46,102 nt of DNA, taken from Bermanella sp034112345. GTDB taxonomy: Bacteria; Pseudomonadota; Gammaproteobacteria; Pseudomonadales; Oceanobacteraceae. Position numbers and translations under genes: made by a program. Shown piece after piece: positions 17,601 through 26,702 of this stretch. The stretch covers positions 1 to 46,102 of the forward strand of contig JAWUVN010000058.1 of NCBI GenBank assembly GCA_034112345.1, read 5' to 3'. Below the pieces are notes generated by a model. The model worked only from the letters and a program-made list of their open reading frames with translations, was not told the DNA's origin and searched no databases. How positions within the stretch are numbered: position 1 is the first letter of the stretch; every line of letters begins with the position of its first letter.

Positions 17601-19530
17601 CACGAAAGGCATCTTGAAATTGTTCTTTACTTTCATGTAAATCAATTTTATCGCTAAAGGTATATATAAGCGTAAAATCATGAATCCAAAACTGCTTACC
17701 ATCTATCCGTGTCACACCATATGGGTGCTCGCCAATCACGCGCAAACCTAGATTTTCCAAAATAGGAATAACATCAGACAATGGCAATAAATTATCAGGG
17801 TTGTACAATTTGAACTTAAAGCAATTACCATTATCGGCTACATTGCGATATAAGCTCATGGCCACATCATCGTCATTCTTCATGCTAACAATGTGCTTGA
17901 TATCAACTACTGCTGTACGAGAGTTGAATTCTTCGCGGTAACTGGCACCAAAACCGTTTCTGTATTGTTGAAAATACAAATTACCATTCTCTTCACCTAC
18001 ACCCTCAATTAATGCACTCATCAAGTCGTCTTGCCAAGATCTGGCCACGTTTTGAATGTCTTTTTCGATACGAACAAGATCAAAATCCGGCAAGTTATCA
18101 GGATCAAGTTTTAGATGGAAGAGTGTTCGAGACAATATAGATTCAGAGAAAAATGTTGTGAACTCTACGTCTTTAGGCGCAAAGGCCGCCACTAGAATAT
18201 TTTGAATTTTTTGTCGTAACTCGGTGTTATACAAATCCCTTGGGATGTACACCATGCATGATAAAAATTTATTTAGATTATCTTTTCTAATGAATATTTG
18301 TGTGCGACGACGCTCTTGAATATTCAAAATACCAATGGCAGTTATGGTCAATTGATCCACATCGGTATGAAATAGCTCATCTCGAGGGTACATATCTAAG
18401 ATATGATGCAGTTCCTTCCCATTATGACTATGAATGTCTAAGCCAGACTCACTGATAACATGCTTAACTTTATTTCGAATAAGCGGAATATTAAATGGGC
18501 TTTCAACGTAAACATTAGAGGTAAATAAACCCATAAAACGTCTTCCACCTACTACCTTGCCTTCTTTGTTGGTGTGCTTAACAACAATATAATCAGGATA
18601 GGCTGGGCGATGAATCCGAGAGCGAGCTCCCGACTTTGTGAATGATATTACTTCAGGATTTAAGATCGACTGCTGCATGCTCTCAGGTAAATCATCGACA
18701 ACCACTGTGTCTGCGCCATGTAGCTCACGACGAAATGTTCCACACACCGTTTTGGGATCGCGCACAACAAGGGTTTTACCGGCTTTTTCTTCTATTTTGA
18801 AGTCTTCACACCCTAAGAAAGTAAAGTGATTTGCCGTCATCCAGTCTATGAATGCTGCCGCTTCTGTCATATCTTTCTTAGAAGCTGATCCTTCACTTTC
18901 ACGCATCCAACCAACTACTTCAGTGCAGCGTGTTTTGAATGTATCAAAGTCATCTACAACCAAACAAATTTCATCCACTATTTGCTGTAAATGCTTGTTT
19001 AAATCTTTTAAAACTTTCTCGTCAGAATGGCGATCTACTTCGATATAAATCACAGCTTCCTGAAGATCGCTTTTATCAGAAAAACAATCCTTTAGATCTA
19101 ACGCACCCTTCTTAGTTCGAGAAACCGGTAATACCGCATGATTAATAAAATGAATAGCCATTTCACGACGATTAAGCTCCATACGAACAGAGTCAACCAA
19201 GAATGGAATATCCCTGTGTATGATTTCAATTATGGTATGCGTTGATTGCCAACCGTGCTCTTCAAAATCTGGATTGAAAGCACGAATTTTTCCTTCACTC
19301 CCGCTGCTCTGAATGAAACTCCAACAAGCTAGCGTAGCACCATAAAGATCATCGATCTTACGATTTTCCAGTTCTTGAGAGGGAGTTGCTGAGTAATAAA
19401 CTTTAGTAAAATCACTTACCGCCTTTTCTTGGTTTTTTGGTACGGCTGATACCAATCTTTCGACCAATTGAGCGATTTGTGGGTGTTCATCCTTTTGCTT
19501 AATCTTTAGCATGCTTGTTTCCGGTTTCAT
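14662..19530 (-). CDS. gdhB: NAD-specific glutamate dehydrogenase, GDH180 class
   Basis: 1622 residues, the length of the giant class of NAD-glutamate dehydrogenases, which deaminate glutamate to 2-oxoglutarate during amino-acid catabolism. The long N-terminal region (about 1-700) holds ACT-like regulatory segments. The catalytic core follows, with HLRGGKVARGGLRWSDR, KGGFVAKK and AQQVKNSVIVPVGAKGG, then the NAD-binding loop AIGIGDMAGDVFGNGM near residue 1000. A long helical C-terminal region completes it. The ATG at 19530 has AAAGG directly against it. An in-frame ATG at 19512 has GGAAA at a better distance, so the true start may be six codons later. Divergent from moxR; terminator at 14549-14576. 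Confidence 0.96.
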   Translation of the reverse strand: MKPETSMLKIKQKDEHPQIAQLVERLVSAVPKNQEKAVSDFTKVYYSATPSQELENRKIDDLYGATLACWSFIQSSGSEGKIRAFNPDFEEHGWQSTHTIIEIIHRDIPFLVDSVRMELNRREMAIHFINHAVLPVSRTKKGALDLKDCFSDKSDLQEAVIYIEVDRHSDEKVLKDLNKHLQQIVDEICLVVDDFDTFKTRCTEVVGWMRESEGSASKKDMTEAAAFIDWMTANHFTFLGCEDFKIEEKAGKTLVVRDPKTVCGTFRRELHGADTVVVDDLPESMQQSILNPEVISFTKSGARSRIHRPAYPDYIVVKHTNKEGKVVGGRRFMGLFTSNVYVESPFNIPLIRNKVKHVISESGLDIHSHNGKELHHILDMYPRDELFHTDVDQLTITAIGILNIQERRRTQIFIRKDNLNKFLSCMVYIPRDLYNTELRQKIQNILVAAFAPKDVEFTTFFSESILSRTLFHLKLDPDNLPDFDLVRIEKDIQNVARSWQDDLMSALIEGVGEENGNLYFQQYRNGFGASYREEFNSRTAVVDIKHIVSMKNDDDVAMSLYRNVADNGNCFKFKLYNPDNLLPLSDVIPILENLGLRVIGEHPYGVTRIDGKQFWIHDFTLIYTFSDKIDLHESKEQFQDAFRAIWYEKAENDSFNRLLLGAKIGWREIALLRAYARYMKQIRFGFSEAYIADTLCKYPNLTSFIVKYFQTRFSLLATISEGREKYLEKMDTQLTEELDNVESINEDRIFRRYHELMKATLRTNFFQKDGKEFKRYFSFKLSPRDIEDIPLPKPMFEIFVYSPRVEGVHLRGGKVARGGLRWSDRNEDFRTEVLGLVKAQQVKNSVIVPVGAKGGFVAKKLPENDRDAFLAEGIECYKIFISALLDVTDNLIEGEVIPPEQVIRHDEDDPYLVVAADKGTATFSDISNAIAIKRGFWLGDAFASGGSVGYDHKKMGITAKGARISVQRHFREQGINIQEEPITAIGIGDMAGDVFGNGMLCSEHIKLVAAFNHMHIFIDPDPEDVKATFVERQRLFELPRSSWADYDSKLISKGGGLFSRSSKSLAITPEMKARFAIKEDKLSPNDLITALLKAPVDLIWNGGIGTYVKSSGESHADVGDKANDSLRINGKDLLAKVIGEGGNLGITQRARIEYALASEGASFTDFIDNAAGVDCSDHEVNIKILLNSLVRAGDMTEKQRNKLLEEMTDEVSTLVLENNYRQTQAIALAYREAKTRIDEYKRLINELEGQGKLNRELEFLPSDEQIEERKSQSKGLTRPELSVLISYTKGDLKELLNTPETSENEYLARAVETAFPSPLIERFPESLYGHQLRSEIVATQLANEMVNRMGITYVNRMHDSTGADINSIVKAYVAARDVFRMDELWQQIEALDYKVSSKTQEEMMASLMRLVRRASRWFLRNRRREINLQEEVDRFRDRAEGISANLSDLLVGEGKETWQKHYDRLIEGGVNKELASSIAGSNNMFSALSIIEGAEQTNRSPEDVAATFYQVGCNLDLEWFLEQLNIISVHSHWQALARETYRDDLDWQQRTLTVSIINTLPAGDIEARMRVWLDKNETMITRWRKTVLELREGDINDFAIFAVALRELLDLAQASRIAADCS

Positions 19531-19650
19531 CCTTTATAGCTAAATGATAGTTTACATCTAAAATTTCGCTCGTTTATTGATCTAGAAGTTCAGTTTGTGG
19601 CTAATTTTTATCTCTATATGAAACTCTTTGCACATTAGTGACTCTTACGC

Positions 19651-19678
19651 TTGACCTAAATATGAATATTCATAAAAT
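19651..19678 (+). promoter_or_regulatory. Probable promoter of the moxR-bat operon with internal palindrome
   Basis: TTGACC, a 16-base spacer and TAAAAT, ending about 47 bases before the moxR ATG. The spacer contains the perfect palindrome ATGAATATTCAT (19662-19673), which could be an operator. Confidence 0.45.
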
Positions 19679-19725
19679 ACCTCAATAGAAAAAAGCCTTT
19701 AAAACAAAAACTTGGAAATGGCTAC

Positions 19726-20688
19726 ATGACTGCACGAGACAATATTACAGCCCTGCAAACGGCACTTCAGGATCAGATAATTGGCCAGCCTAACTTGGTT
19801 AATGCATTAATCATTGCGCTACTGGCTGACGGACACTTATTAGTAGAAGGCGCACCTGGTCTAGCAAAAACAAAAGCCATCAAAACATTGGCTGACAACA
19901 TGGAAGGCGACTTTCAGCGTATACAGTTTACTCCCGACTTATTACCCGCCGACATCACCGGCAGTGAAATTTATCGCGCAGAAAGCGGTGAATTTGTTTT
20001 CCAAAAAGGTCCATTATTTAATAATCTCGTTTTGGCCGATGAAATAAACCGTGCACCTGCAAAAGTGCAATCCGCTTTATTGGAAGCCATGGCCGAGCGA
20101 CAAGTGAGTGTGGCCAGCACCACTTATCAGCTAGACGATTTATTTCTAGTCATGGCGACACAAAACCCTATTGAACAAGAAGGTACCTACCCATTACCTG
20201 AAGCTCAGTTAGACCGATTCTTAATGCACGTTCGCATTGACTATCCAGATGCTGAATCCGAAACCAAAATACTGAGATTGGCCCGTGGAGAAGCGCAAGC
20301 TGAACCTGTAAAAACCATGGACGAAATACTGTCTAAACAGAGTATTTTTGATGCTCGACAAGAGGTTCTGGCCCTTCACCTAAGTGATCGTGTTGAGGAA
20401 TACATCGTTCAACTGATCATGGCTACCCGTCAACCACAAGGTTACGGTGATGATTTAGCGTCTTGGTTAGAATTTGGTGCCAGTCCTCGTGGCACAATTG
20501 CCCTTGATCGCTGCGCCCGAGCACATGCATGGTTAGCAGGTCGTGATTATGTGAGCCCTGATGATGTTCAAGCTGTTTTACATTCTGTACTTCGCCATCG
20601 CTTAATTGTGAGCTTTGATGCAGAAGCCTCTGGAATGAATGCTGACCGGATCATCAACGAGTTAATCTTACGCGTTCCGGTACCTTAG
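19726..20688 (+). CDS. MoxR-family AAA+ ATPase
   Basis: 320 residues. MoxR ATPases act as chaperones that work with von Willebrand factor A (VWA) proteins, usually in envelope or stress functions. Visible motifs are Walker A GAPGLAKTK (about residue 43), Walker B LVLADEINRAP (about 105), sensor 1 in MATQNPIEQEGTYPLPEAQLDRF, and the ASPRGT sensor 2 region near residue 265. It is the first gene of a six- to seven-gene operon. The DUF58 gene follows after 10 bases and the order matches the classical MoxR-Bat cluster. The substrate is not known. Confidence 0.95.
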   Translation: MTARDNITALQTALQDQIIGQPNLVNALIIALLADGHLLVEGAPGLAKTKAIKTLADNMEGDFQRIQFTPDLLPADITGSEIYRAESGEFVFQKGPLFNNLVLADEINRAPAKVQSALLEAMAERQVSVASTTYQLDDLFLVMATQNPIEQEGTYPLPEAQLDRFLMHVRIDYPDAESETKILRLARGEAQAEPVKTMDEILSKQSIFDARQEVLALHLSDRVEEYIVQLIMATRQPQGYGDDLASWLEFGASPRGTIALDRCARAHAWLAGRDYVSPDDVQAVLHSVLRHRLIVSFDAEASGMNADRIINELILRVPVP

Positions 20689-20698
20689 GCGGTTACTC

Positions 20699-21655
20699 AT
20701 GAATGCTAACGTATCGACTGGAAACTACTTAGATAAGTTTTTTCCTGCATCTGCCGTCACTGATGAACACCAGTTAACGCAACTGCGCCTGCTTGCTAAA
20801 CGCCTGCGCATAGCTAGCCTGCCACAAATTCATGGCATGCTAAGCGGCGGGCATGCCAGCAAACAAAAAGGGCGCGGTCTAGACCTAGACCAACTGAGGT
20901 TATATCAGCCTGGCGATGATATTCGTGCCATCGATTGGCGAGTCACTGCGCGCACCCAAAAACCCCATACCCGCGTTTACAAAGAAGAGCGTGAACGCCC
21001 TGTCATGATTTTATGTGATCAGCGTAACCCCATGTTCTTTGGCACCAAACGCAGCTTTAAATCTGTAGTGGCTGCGCAATGTGCGGCACTTATTGCTTGG
21101 TCAGCACTGGATCATGGTGATCGCATTGGGGCAATGGTGCTAGGCAATCAAGTTGAATTGGATTTTCGCCCTAAACAAAGGGCTCAGCATGTTTTGCAAA
21201 TCCTAAAAGCCATCAACGAATGCAATCACCAATTAACCGAAGAAGCACCCATGACCACCAGTTTGAGTAATGGGCTATTACATTTAAAGCAAACAATGAA
21301 GCCCGGCACCACGCTTTACATTATCAGTGATTTTTATGATTTAACCGATAAAGACAAAGAAGCCTTATTTTCATTAAGACGCCATAACCATGTAGTGGCC
21401 TTACAAGTATTTGATGCTCTTGAACGCGAAGCACCGCCACCCGGGTTGTACCCCGTTACCGATGGCTCAAACCACGGCATACTGGATACTCAAAATAACA
21501 GCACACAAAAATCATATAAGCAGGCCATCAGTGTTTGGCAAAACACAATTGAGCAAAGCTTTAAGCACCTAGGCATTAACCATCATCAAGTGGATGCTGG
21601 AGAAATTCCGTTTAGTGCATTAAAACTGGCCATTGAGCAAAGAGGTGTACGATGA
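20699..21655 (+). CDS. DUF58 domain protein
   Basis: 318 residues. The DUF58 signature is clear: GRGLDLDQLRLYQPGDDIRAIDWRVTAR near residue 60-85, then KEERERPVMILCDQR, a VWA-like core strand. No membrane helix is seen, unlike the longer membrane-bound DUF58 proteins. These proteins accompany MoxR ATPases and are thought to take part in assembling VWA complexes. The gene overlaps the DUF4381 gene by 4 bases (ATGA), indicating coupled translation. Confidence 0.92.
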   Translation: MNANVSTGNYLDKFFPASAVTDEHQLTQLRLLAKRLRIASLPQIHGMLSGGHASKQKGRGLDLDQLRLYQPGDDIRAIDWRVTARTQKPHTRVYKEERERPVMILCDQRNPMFFGTKRSFKSVVAAQCAALIAWSALDHGDRIGAMVLGNQVELDFRPKQRAQHVLQILKAINECNHQLTEEAPMTTSLSNGLLHLKQTMKPGTTLYIISDFYDLTDKDKEALFSLRRHNHVVALQVFDALEREAPPPGLYPVTDGSNHGILDTQNNSTQKSYKQAISVWQNTIEQSFKHLGINHHQVDAGEIPFSALKLAIEQRGVR

Positions 21656-22119
21656 ACCCAAGTACTCAAGCACCTACTCAATCAAACCCTATGCTAGAAC
21701 AGCTTCGTGACATTCATTTACCCGATGCGGTTTCGTGGTGGCCAATTGCCTGGCCATGGTGGCTAATTCTGACACTGGCTATTACTTTGCTTTGCTTTGC
21801 CGTTTACTACCGTAAAAAAAATGCTTGGCGAAAAAAAGCGCTTACCCAATTAAATCATTTTGATAAAATCGATAGTGTTCAGCACGCTATGCAGTGTAAT
21901 CGATTACTAAAACAAATTTGTTTCAATAAAATAGATCGCTCGTGTGCATCATTAAGTGGTGCCGCTTGGTTGAGTTACTTAGACCAGCAACTGAAGACGC
22001 CTATCTTTTCAACTACGTTAGAGTCTTTTGCATCCATTTTGGATAACCCAAATGCATCTATCGATTCAGAACAATTAACATCTGCTTGCCGTCAATGGAT
22101 AAGGAAAGCCAAATGCTAA
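21652..22119 (+). CDS. DUF4381 membrane protein
   Basis: 155 residues. A short N-terminal region with LRDIHLPDAVSWWPIAWPWW leads into one membrane helix (LILTLAITLLCFAVYY), followed by a basic stretch and a helical cytoplasmic domain ending in SACRQWIRKAKC. This is the typical DUF4381 layout, found between the DUF58 and VWA genes of MoxR-Bat operons. The function is unknown; it may anchor or connect the VWA proteins. Its 3' end overlaps the next gene by 7 bases. Confidence 0.88.
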   Translation: MNPSTQAPTQSNPMLEQLRDIHLPDAVSWWPIAWPWWLILTLAITLLCFAVYYRKKNAWRKKALTQLNHFDKIDSVQHAMQCNRLLKQICFNKIDRSCASLSGAAWLSYLDQQLKTPIFSTTLESFASILDNPNASIDSEQLTSACRQWIRKAKC

Positions 22120-23141
22120 GTTTTCAATGGCCTTGGTTATTTTTGTTACTACCTCTGCCACTTCTCGTTTACTTTTTTGTGCCTAAAAAAGAAAAGGTTG
22201 TAAGTGAAGTGTATGCCCCTAGCCTAATGATGCTGGCTGATGCAAAACCCAATCAACAGCAGCGTCCTTCTGTCTACATGGTTATATTAACGGCACTTGC
22301 GTGGCTGTGCTTGGTATTGGCCGCATCACGGCCTGTATTTGTAGGCGAACCAAAATCAGTCACCAATAGCGATCGAAACATGATGCTGGCCGTTGATATA
22401 TCGCAAAGTATGCTTGAAGAAGACATGACATTTAGCGGTCGTCAGATAAATCGATTACAAGCTGTAAAAGCTGTATTAACGGGCTTTATTGAGCGTCGAC
22501 AAGGTGACCGATTAGGCTTGATTTTATTTGGCGAGCGCGCTTATATTCAAACACCTTTAACATTTGATTTAGACACACTACAACAACTACTGGATGAAGC
22601 AGTGGTAGGCCTAGCGGGCAAGCGTACTGCCATTGGCGATGGTATTGGTTTAGCTGTAAAACGCTTACAAGACTTACCTGAATCAAACCGTGTGGTTATT
22701 TTATTAACCGATGGTCAAAATACAGCAGGTGAAATCGAACCCCTTCAAGCCTCTAAATTGGCTGCTCAAGCCGGAGTGAAAGTTTACACCGTAGGCATTG
22801 GTGCAGACGAAATGGTCGTGCAAGGATTTTTTGGGCCACGCCGAGTAAACCCAAGCCGAGATCTTGATGAAACTACTCTTACCACTATTGCCAAAGATAC
22901 CGGCGGGCAATACTACCGTGCGCGCAACCCTAAAGACCTTGAAGAGATTTACGACATATTAGATAACCTAGAAGAAATAGAAGTAGAGGATCAAGTAATC
23001 CGCCCTGAAAAATCTTTATTTCATATTCCTTTAGCGGCGAGTCTTTTACTGGCTTCTCTCTTATATTTATTTAGCGCAGGTGTATTTGCATCTATTAGCC
23101 GCTTATTCAAAAAACCAAGTGAGGACAACACCCATGCCTGA
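22113..23141 (+). CDS. BatA-like VWA membrane protein
   Basis: 342 residues from the ATG at 22113, which is preceded by AAGGA. The longer in-frame reading from 22086 uses a TTG inside the previous gene and was rejected. Helices near the N-terminus (LSFQWPWLFLLLPLPLLVYFF and VYMVILTALAWLCLVLAAS) flank a short loop. A VWA domain (about 85-280) follows with a complete metal site: DISQS near residue 90, Thr in GKRTAIGDG and Asp in LLTDGQN. A C-terminal helix (LFHIPLAASLLLASLLYLF) ends the protein. It overlaps the next gene by 8 bases. Confidence 0.92.
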   Translation: MLSFQWPWLFLLLPLPLLVYFFVPKKEKVVSEVYAPSLMMLADAKPNQQQRPSVYMVILTALAWLCLVLAASRPVFVGEPKSVTNSDRNMMLAVDISQSMLEEDMTFSGRQINRLQAVKAVLTGFIERRQGDRLGLILFGERAYIQTPLTFDLDTLQQLLDEAVVGLAGKRTAIGDGIGLAVKRLQDLPESNRVVILLTDGQNTAGEIEPLQASKLAAQAGVKVYTVGIGADEMVVQGFFGPRRVNPSRDLDETTLTTIAKDTGGQYYRARNPKDLEEIYDILDNLEEIEVEDQVIRPEKSLFHIPLAASLLLASLLYLFSAGVFASISRLFKKPSEDNTHA

Positions 23142-25020
23142 CTTTCATTTTTTAAGACCAGAATGGTTTTTAGCCATTATTCCTGTCGTTGTTCTTTTTA
23201 TGATTCAAAGACGTCAGTCAGCGTTGAGTGGTCAATGGAAAAACATTGTTTCTCCTGCCCTTCAGCCTTACATGCTAAAAAAGCAAGACAGCACAAAACA
23301 AACAAGCATTTTAAAGTATGCAGCATTGCTAACGGCCGCTTTAACCATTAAAGCCTTGGCGGGACCAAGCTGGAAAAAACAACCTTCTCAAGTATTTAAC
23401 AGTCAATCGGGATTAATTATTGCGCTGGATTTATCTTTATCCATGACGGCTCAAGATATTTCGCCCTCTCGACTACAAAGAGCTAAATACAAAATATTAG
23501 ATATTTTAGATTTAAAGCTAGGGAACAATATTGCATTGGTAGCCTACGCTGGTGACTCGCATGTGGCATCACCATTAACCAGAGACATTAAAACCATTCA
23601 ATCGATGCTTCCGGCACTTGACCCTTATATCATGCCAAAACAAGGCAGTGATGTAAGACGCTTAGTTGATGAGTCTATTAAGTTATTTGAACAAGGAAAA
23701 AGCAGTCCTAAAACCTTATTACTGGTCAGTGACGGCATAGAAGAAAACGACATTGAATACGCAGCTTCTGCTTTGAAGGCAGCAAAAATTCAATTGTCTA
23801 TTTTAGCGGTAGGCACAGAACAAGGTGCTCCAATGGTGCAACCTGATGGCCGTTTTTTCAAAGACAGTAATGGCCAGGTTATTATGCCAGCATTAGAATG
23901 GGATAATTTAAGTGCCTTAGCCAACCAGAGTAATGGTCGAATTAGAATGCTCACTAGTAATGATTCAGACATAAAATACCTAACCAATTTTGAGGTTTTA
24001 AACGAAGAGTTTGAAGAGACTGAAGAAAGCGTGGTATTCGATCAATGGTTTGATAGCGGTTATTGGTTAATCATTCCCATTTTGTTTTTGTCTTTACTGG
24101 GTTTTAGAAAAGGTATTGTATTATCAATATGCTTAATAATGCTTCAACCAGAAGCAACATGGGCGAACGAGCAAACAAATGCTACTACAGTTTCTAACCT
24201 GCCTGATATTTTATTAAACAGTAACCAAACAGCCATGAAGCGATTTGAAAGCGACCCTGAATCCGCAGCTGAAACATTTACAGATAAAAAATGGAAAGCC
24301 AGTAGCTTATATAAAGCAAACGATCATCAGGCAGCATTAGAACAATGGGGTGAATTTTCAGACACCGAAAGCCTCTACAACCAAGCCAACAGTCTTGCTT
24401 ACCTTAATCGGCTAGATGAAGCACTGGCCACTTATGAAAAAGTTCTTGAATCTAACCCTGAACATAAGGATGCCAAGCACAATAAAGCCATTATTGAAAA
24501 AATGATGCAACAGCAAGATTCACAGCAATCTAATGATCAAAAATCTGATGAAAAAACTGAACAAGATGACTCAGAAAAAGGCGATTCCGACAAGCAAGAA
24601 CCAGATCAAAGCAAACAAGGTGACGGCGACCCTCAAGACGGTGAAAAATCCGATCAAGAACCATCAAAAAATGGAGAGAAGTCCGAGGCTGACCAAAATC
24701 AACCTTCTGATAACCCAGCCAATCAAGAACAACAATCCGAAAAAGACAGCGAGCAGCAATCAGCTGACCAAAACAATCCAGACGATACCGATGAAAAAGC
24801 TGATCAACCCACACAAGCGAAACAAGATGGTGAAGAATCATCAGATCAAGAACCGCTAAATGCTCAACAAATATCTAAAAATGCAGAACAAGAACAAGCC
24901 ATGCAACAGTGGATGGAACGTATACCCGACGATCCTGGTGGCTTACTTAGAAATAAATTTTTGTATCAGTATAAAAACCGAAATAGAAACGATCAAGATG
25001 GAGATAGAAAACCGTGGTAA
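23134..25020 (+). CDS. BatB/BatC fusion: VWA domain, TPR and acidic tail
   Basis: 628 residues from the ATG at 23134, with GAGG 9 bases upstream. The N-terminal part has two membrane helices and a VWA domain with DLSLS (about residue 95) and VSDG. A further helix pair near residues 305-345 (WLIIPILFLSLLGF) follows. Then comes a TPR segment (SLYNQANSLAYLNRLDEALATYEKVLESNPEHKDAKHNKA). A roughly 130-residue low-complexity tail rich in Gln, Asp, Glu, Ser and Lys follows. It ends in QQWMERIPDDPGGLLRNKFLYQY, the typical BatC end motif. BatB and BatC, separate genes in some bacteria, are thus fused here. Its stop codon overlaps the BatD start (TAATG). Confidence 0.93.
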   Translation: MPDFHFLRPEWFLAIIPVVVLFMIQRRQSALSGQWKNIVSPALQPYMLKKQDSTKQTSILKYAALLTAALTIKALAGPSWKKQPSQVFNSQSGLIIALDLSLSMTAQDISPSRLQRAKYKILDILDLKLGNNIALVAYAGDSHVASPLTRDIKTIQSMLPALDPYIMPKQGSDVRRLVDESIKLFEQGKSSPKTLLLVSDGIEENDIEYAASALKAAKIQLSILAVGTEQGAPMVQPDGRFFKDSNGQVIMPALEWDNLSALANQSNGRIRMLTSNDSDIKYLTNFEVLNEEFEETEESVVFDQWFDSGYWLIIPILFLSLLGFRKGIVLSICLIMLQPEATWANEQTNATTVSNLPDILLNSNQTAMKRFESDPESAAETFTDKKWKASSLYKANDHQAALEQWGEFSDTESLYNQANSLAYLNRLDEALATYEKVLESNPEHKDAKHNKAIIEKMMQQQDSQQSNDQKSDEKTEQDDSEKGDSDKQEPDQSKQGDGDPQDGEKSDQEPSKNGEKSEADQNQPSDNPANQEQQSEKDSEQQSADQNNPDDTDEKADQPTQAKQDGEESSDQEPLNAQQISKNAEQEQAMQQWMERIPDDPGGLLRNKFLYQYKNRNRNDQDGDRKPW

Positions 25021-26702
25021 TGGCATCAAAATTAATACGATCTGTTTTGTTTCTAATACTTGCCTTCACTAGCCAAGCTAGCTTGGCTGAACTATTTGAA
25101 AGCACAGTAGATCGCACTCAAATAGCCGAAGGCGAATCCATTATTTTAACTCTGCGCTATAACAGCAATGTGTTTTCTGGCAACCCCGATTTCACGCCTT
25201 TAAAACAGCAATTTGATATTATCAATACTGGTCGTAAAAATAATTTTCAATATATTAATGGCAAAAGTGAATCATCTACCATTTGGACCGTCGCGCTGAT
25301 CCCGAAGCGAAAAGGCAATTTAGTTTTACCTTCCCTTATGTTTAAAGGTGAATCTACTAAACCCATTCAAATATCAGTTAACAAAGTATCTGAAGCCATA
25401 AAAAATCAAGAAAAAGATGTGTTCTTTCATACTGAAGTGGATGTAAAAACTGCTTATGTTCAGGGCCAAGTGTTATACACCGAAAAACTGTACTTTTCAG
25501 TGCAGCTTGAGAATAGCCAGCTTGGTGAAATAAAAGTCGACGAGGCCATGGTCGAATCTTTGGGTGAAATTAAGCACTATCAAACACAGCTAAACGGCCG
25601 ATCTTTTGGAGTCTACGAACGCCAAAGCTTAATATTCCCACAGACCAGTGGTGAAATGGTGATTCCTGGGCCTATTTTCAGTGGTGAAATCAGTAATGGC
25701 AGATGGCGCGGTGGCCGCCCTATTCGCATTAGTCATGGCCCAATTACAGTGCCTGTATTACCTAAGCCAGCCAGCTACCCTGACGGCACATGGTTACCCG
25801 CCAAAAACATTCAACTGGATTATCAATGGCAAGGTAATGTCGACAATATGAAAGTGGGCGAACCCATTACCTTAGAGCTATCTCTTACAGCGAAAGGTTT
25901 AACCAGTGCACAATTGCCTAACTTAGCACTGCACGATGTACATGGTCTTAAATACTACCCAGATCAAGCACAAACATCTGACTCGGCCAATAACAGTGGC
26001 GTGATTGGCAAGCGAACACAAAGTATTGCAGTAGTACCAACCAAAGCAGGTAAACTCACTCTGCCAGAAATACGTATTCCTTGGTGGAACACGCAGCATG
26101 GCAAACTTGAATATGCCGTTTTACCAGCGCAGCGGTTAAATGCTTTTTCATCTGGCCAAAACAAACAATCACAAACACCAGCACAACCGATTGAAGACTC
26201 ATCCACTTCAGTACCAACAGATGAGGCAAGCCTCCAAGTCTCTGATAAAACAGAAAGTGGTAATGGTCTATGGATAGTATTAAGTGGGGTATTTGCATTG
26301 CTGTGGGTTACAACCCTTGTACTTTGGCTACGCGGTAAATCACAATTTAAGCCGGTTACTACTCAAGAAAATTTCTCAGTACCAGTGGCTAACTTAAAAT
26401 CCATTAAACAAGCTTGCAGAAATAACCAGCCTGAATCAGCACGTGAAGCCATAATAAATTGGGCCCAACAAGAATGGGATATGCCGTTTGCCAGCTTAAG
26501 CCAGGTGAATGAATTTATTTCAGACGAAACATTGAAAACGGCTCTACAAGAGCTGGATTACACCTTGTATAGTCAGACTGGTAATAGCGCATGGCAAGGG
26601 GAATACTTATGGCAACTGTTCAAGGCTTACAAGCCTAATCGCTCTCAATCTGCCTCAACAATCCCCCCTTTATACCCAAGCGAGGCAAATTCGAATGTCT
26701 AA
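25020..26702 (+). CDS. BatD family protein
   Basis: 560 residues from the ATG at 25020, coupled to the previous gene by TAATG. A GTG at 25014 is also possible. A signal peptide (LIRSVLFLILAFTSQASLA) is followed by several beta-rich, Ig-like domains as in BatD/oxygen-tolerance proteins (ESTVDRTQIAEGESIILTLRY; FFHTEVDVKTAYVQGQVLYTEKLYF). One membrane helix near residue 420 (GLWIVLSGVFALLWVTTLVLWL) leads into a short cytoplasmic helical tail. It therefore places a large periplasmic region next to the VWA proteins. The 3' end overlaps the SEC-C gene by 8 bases. Confidence 0.92.
   Translation: MASKLIRSVLFLILAFTSQASLAELFESTVDRTQIAEGESIILTLRYNSNVFSGNPDFTPLKQQFDIINTGRKNNFQYINGKSESSTIWTVALIPKRKGNLVLPSLMFKGESTKPIQISVNKVSEAIKNQEKDVFFHTEVDVKTAYVQGQVLYTEKLYFSVQLENSQLGEIKVDEAMVESLGEIKHYQTQLNGRSFGVYERQSLIFPQTSGEMVIPGPIFSGEISNGRWRGGRPIRISHGPITVPVLPKPASYPDGTWLPAKNIQLDYQWQGNVDNMKVGEPITLELSLTAKGLTSAQLPNLALHDVHGLKYYPDQAQTSDSANNSGVIGKRTQSIAVVPTKAGKLTLPEIRIPWWNTQHGKLEYAVLPAQRLNAFSSGQNKQSQTPAQPIEDSSTSVPTDEASLQVSDKTESGNGLWIVLSGVFALLWVTTLVLWLRGKSQFKPVTTQENFSVPVANLKSIKQACRNNQPESAREAIINWAQQEWDMPFASLSQVNEFISDETLKTALQELDYTLYSQTGNSAWQGEYLWQLFKAYKPNRSQSASTIPPLYPSEANSNV

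Noticed and set aside
24530..24859. Two open frames of about 100 codons, one on each strand, over the BatB/C tail
   Set aside because: They arise from the low-complexity repeat-like codons of the acidic tail; neither has a ribosome binding site or a protein-like composition.
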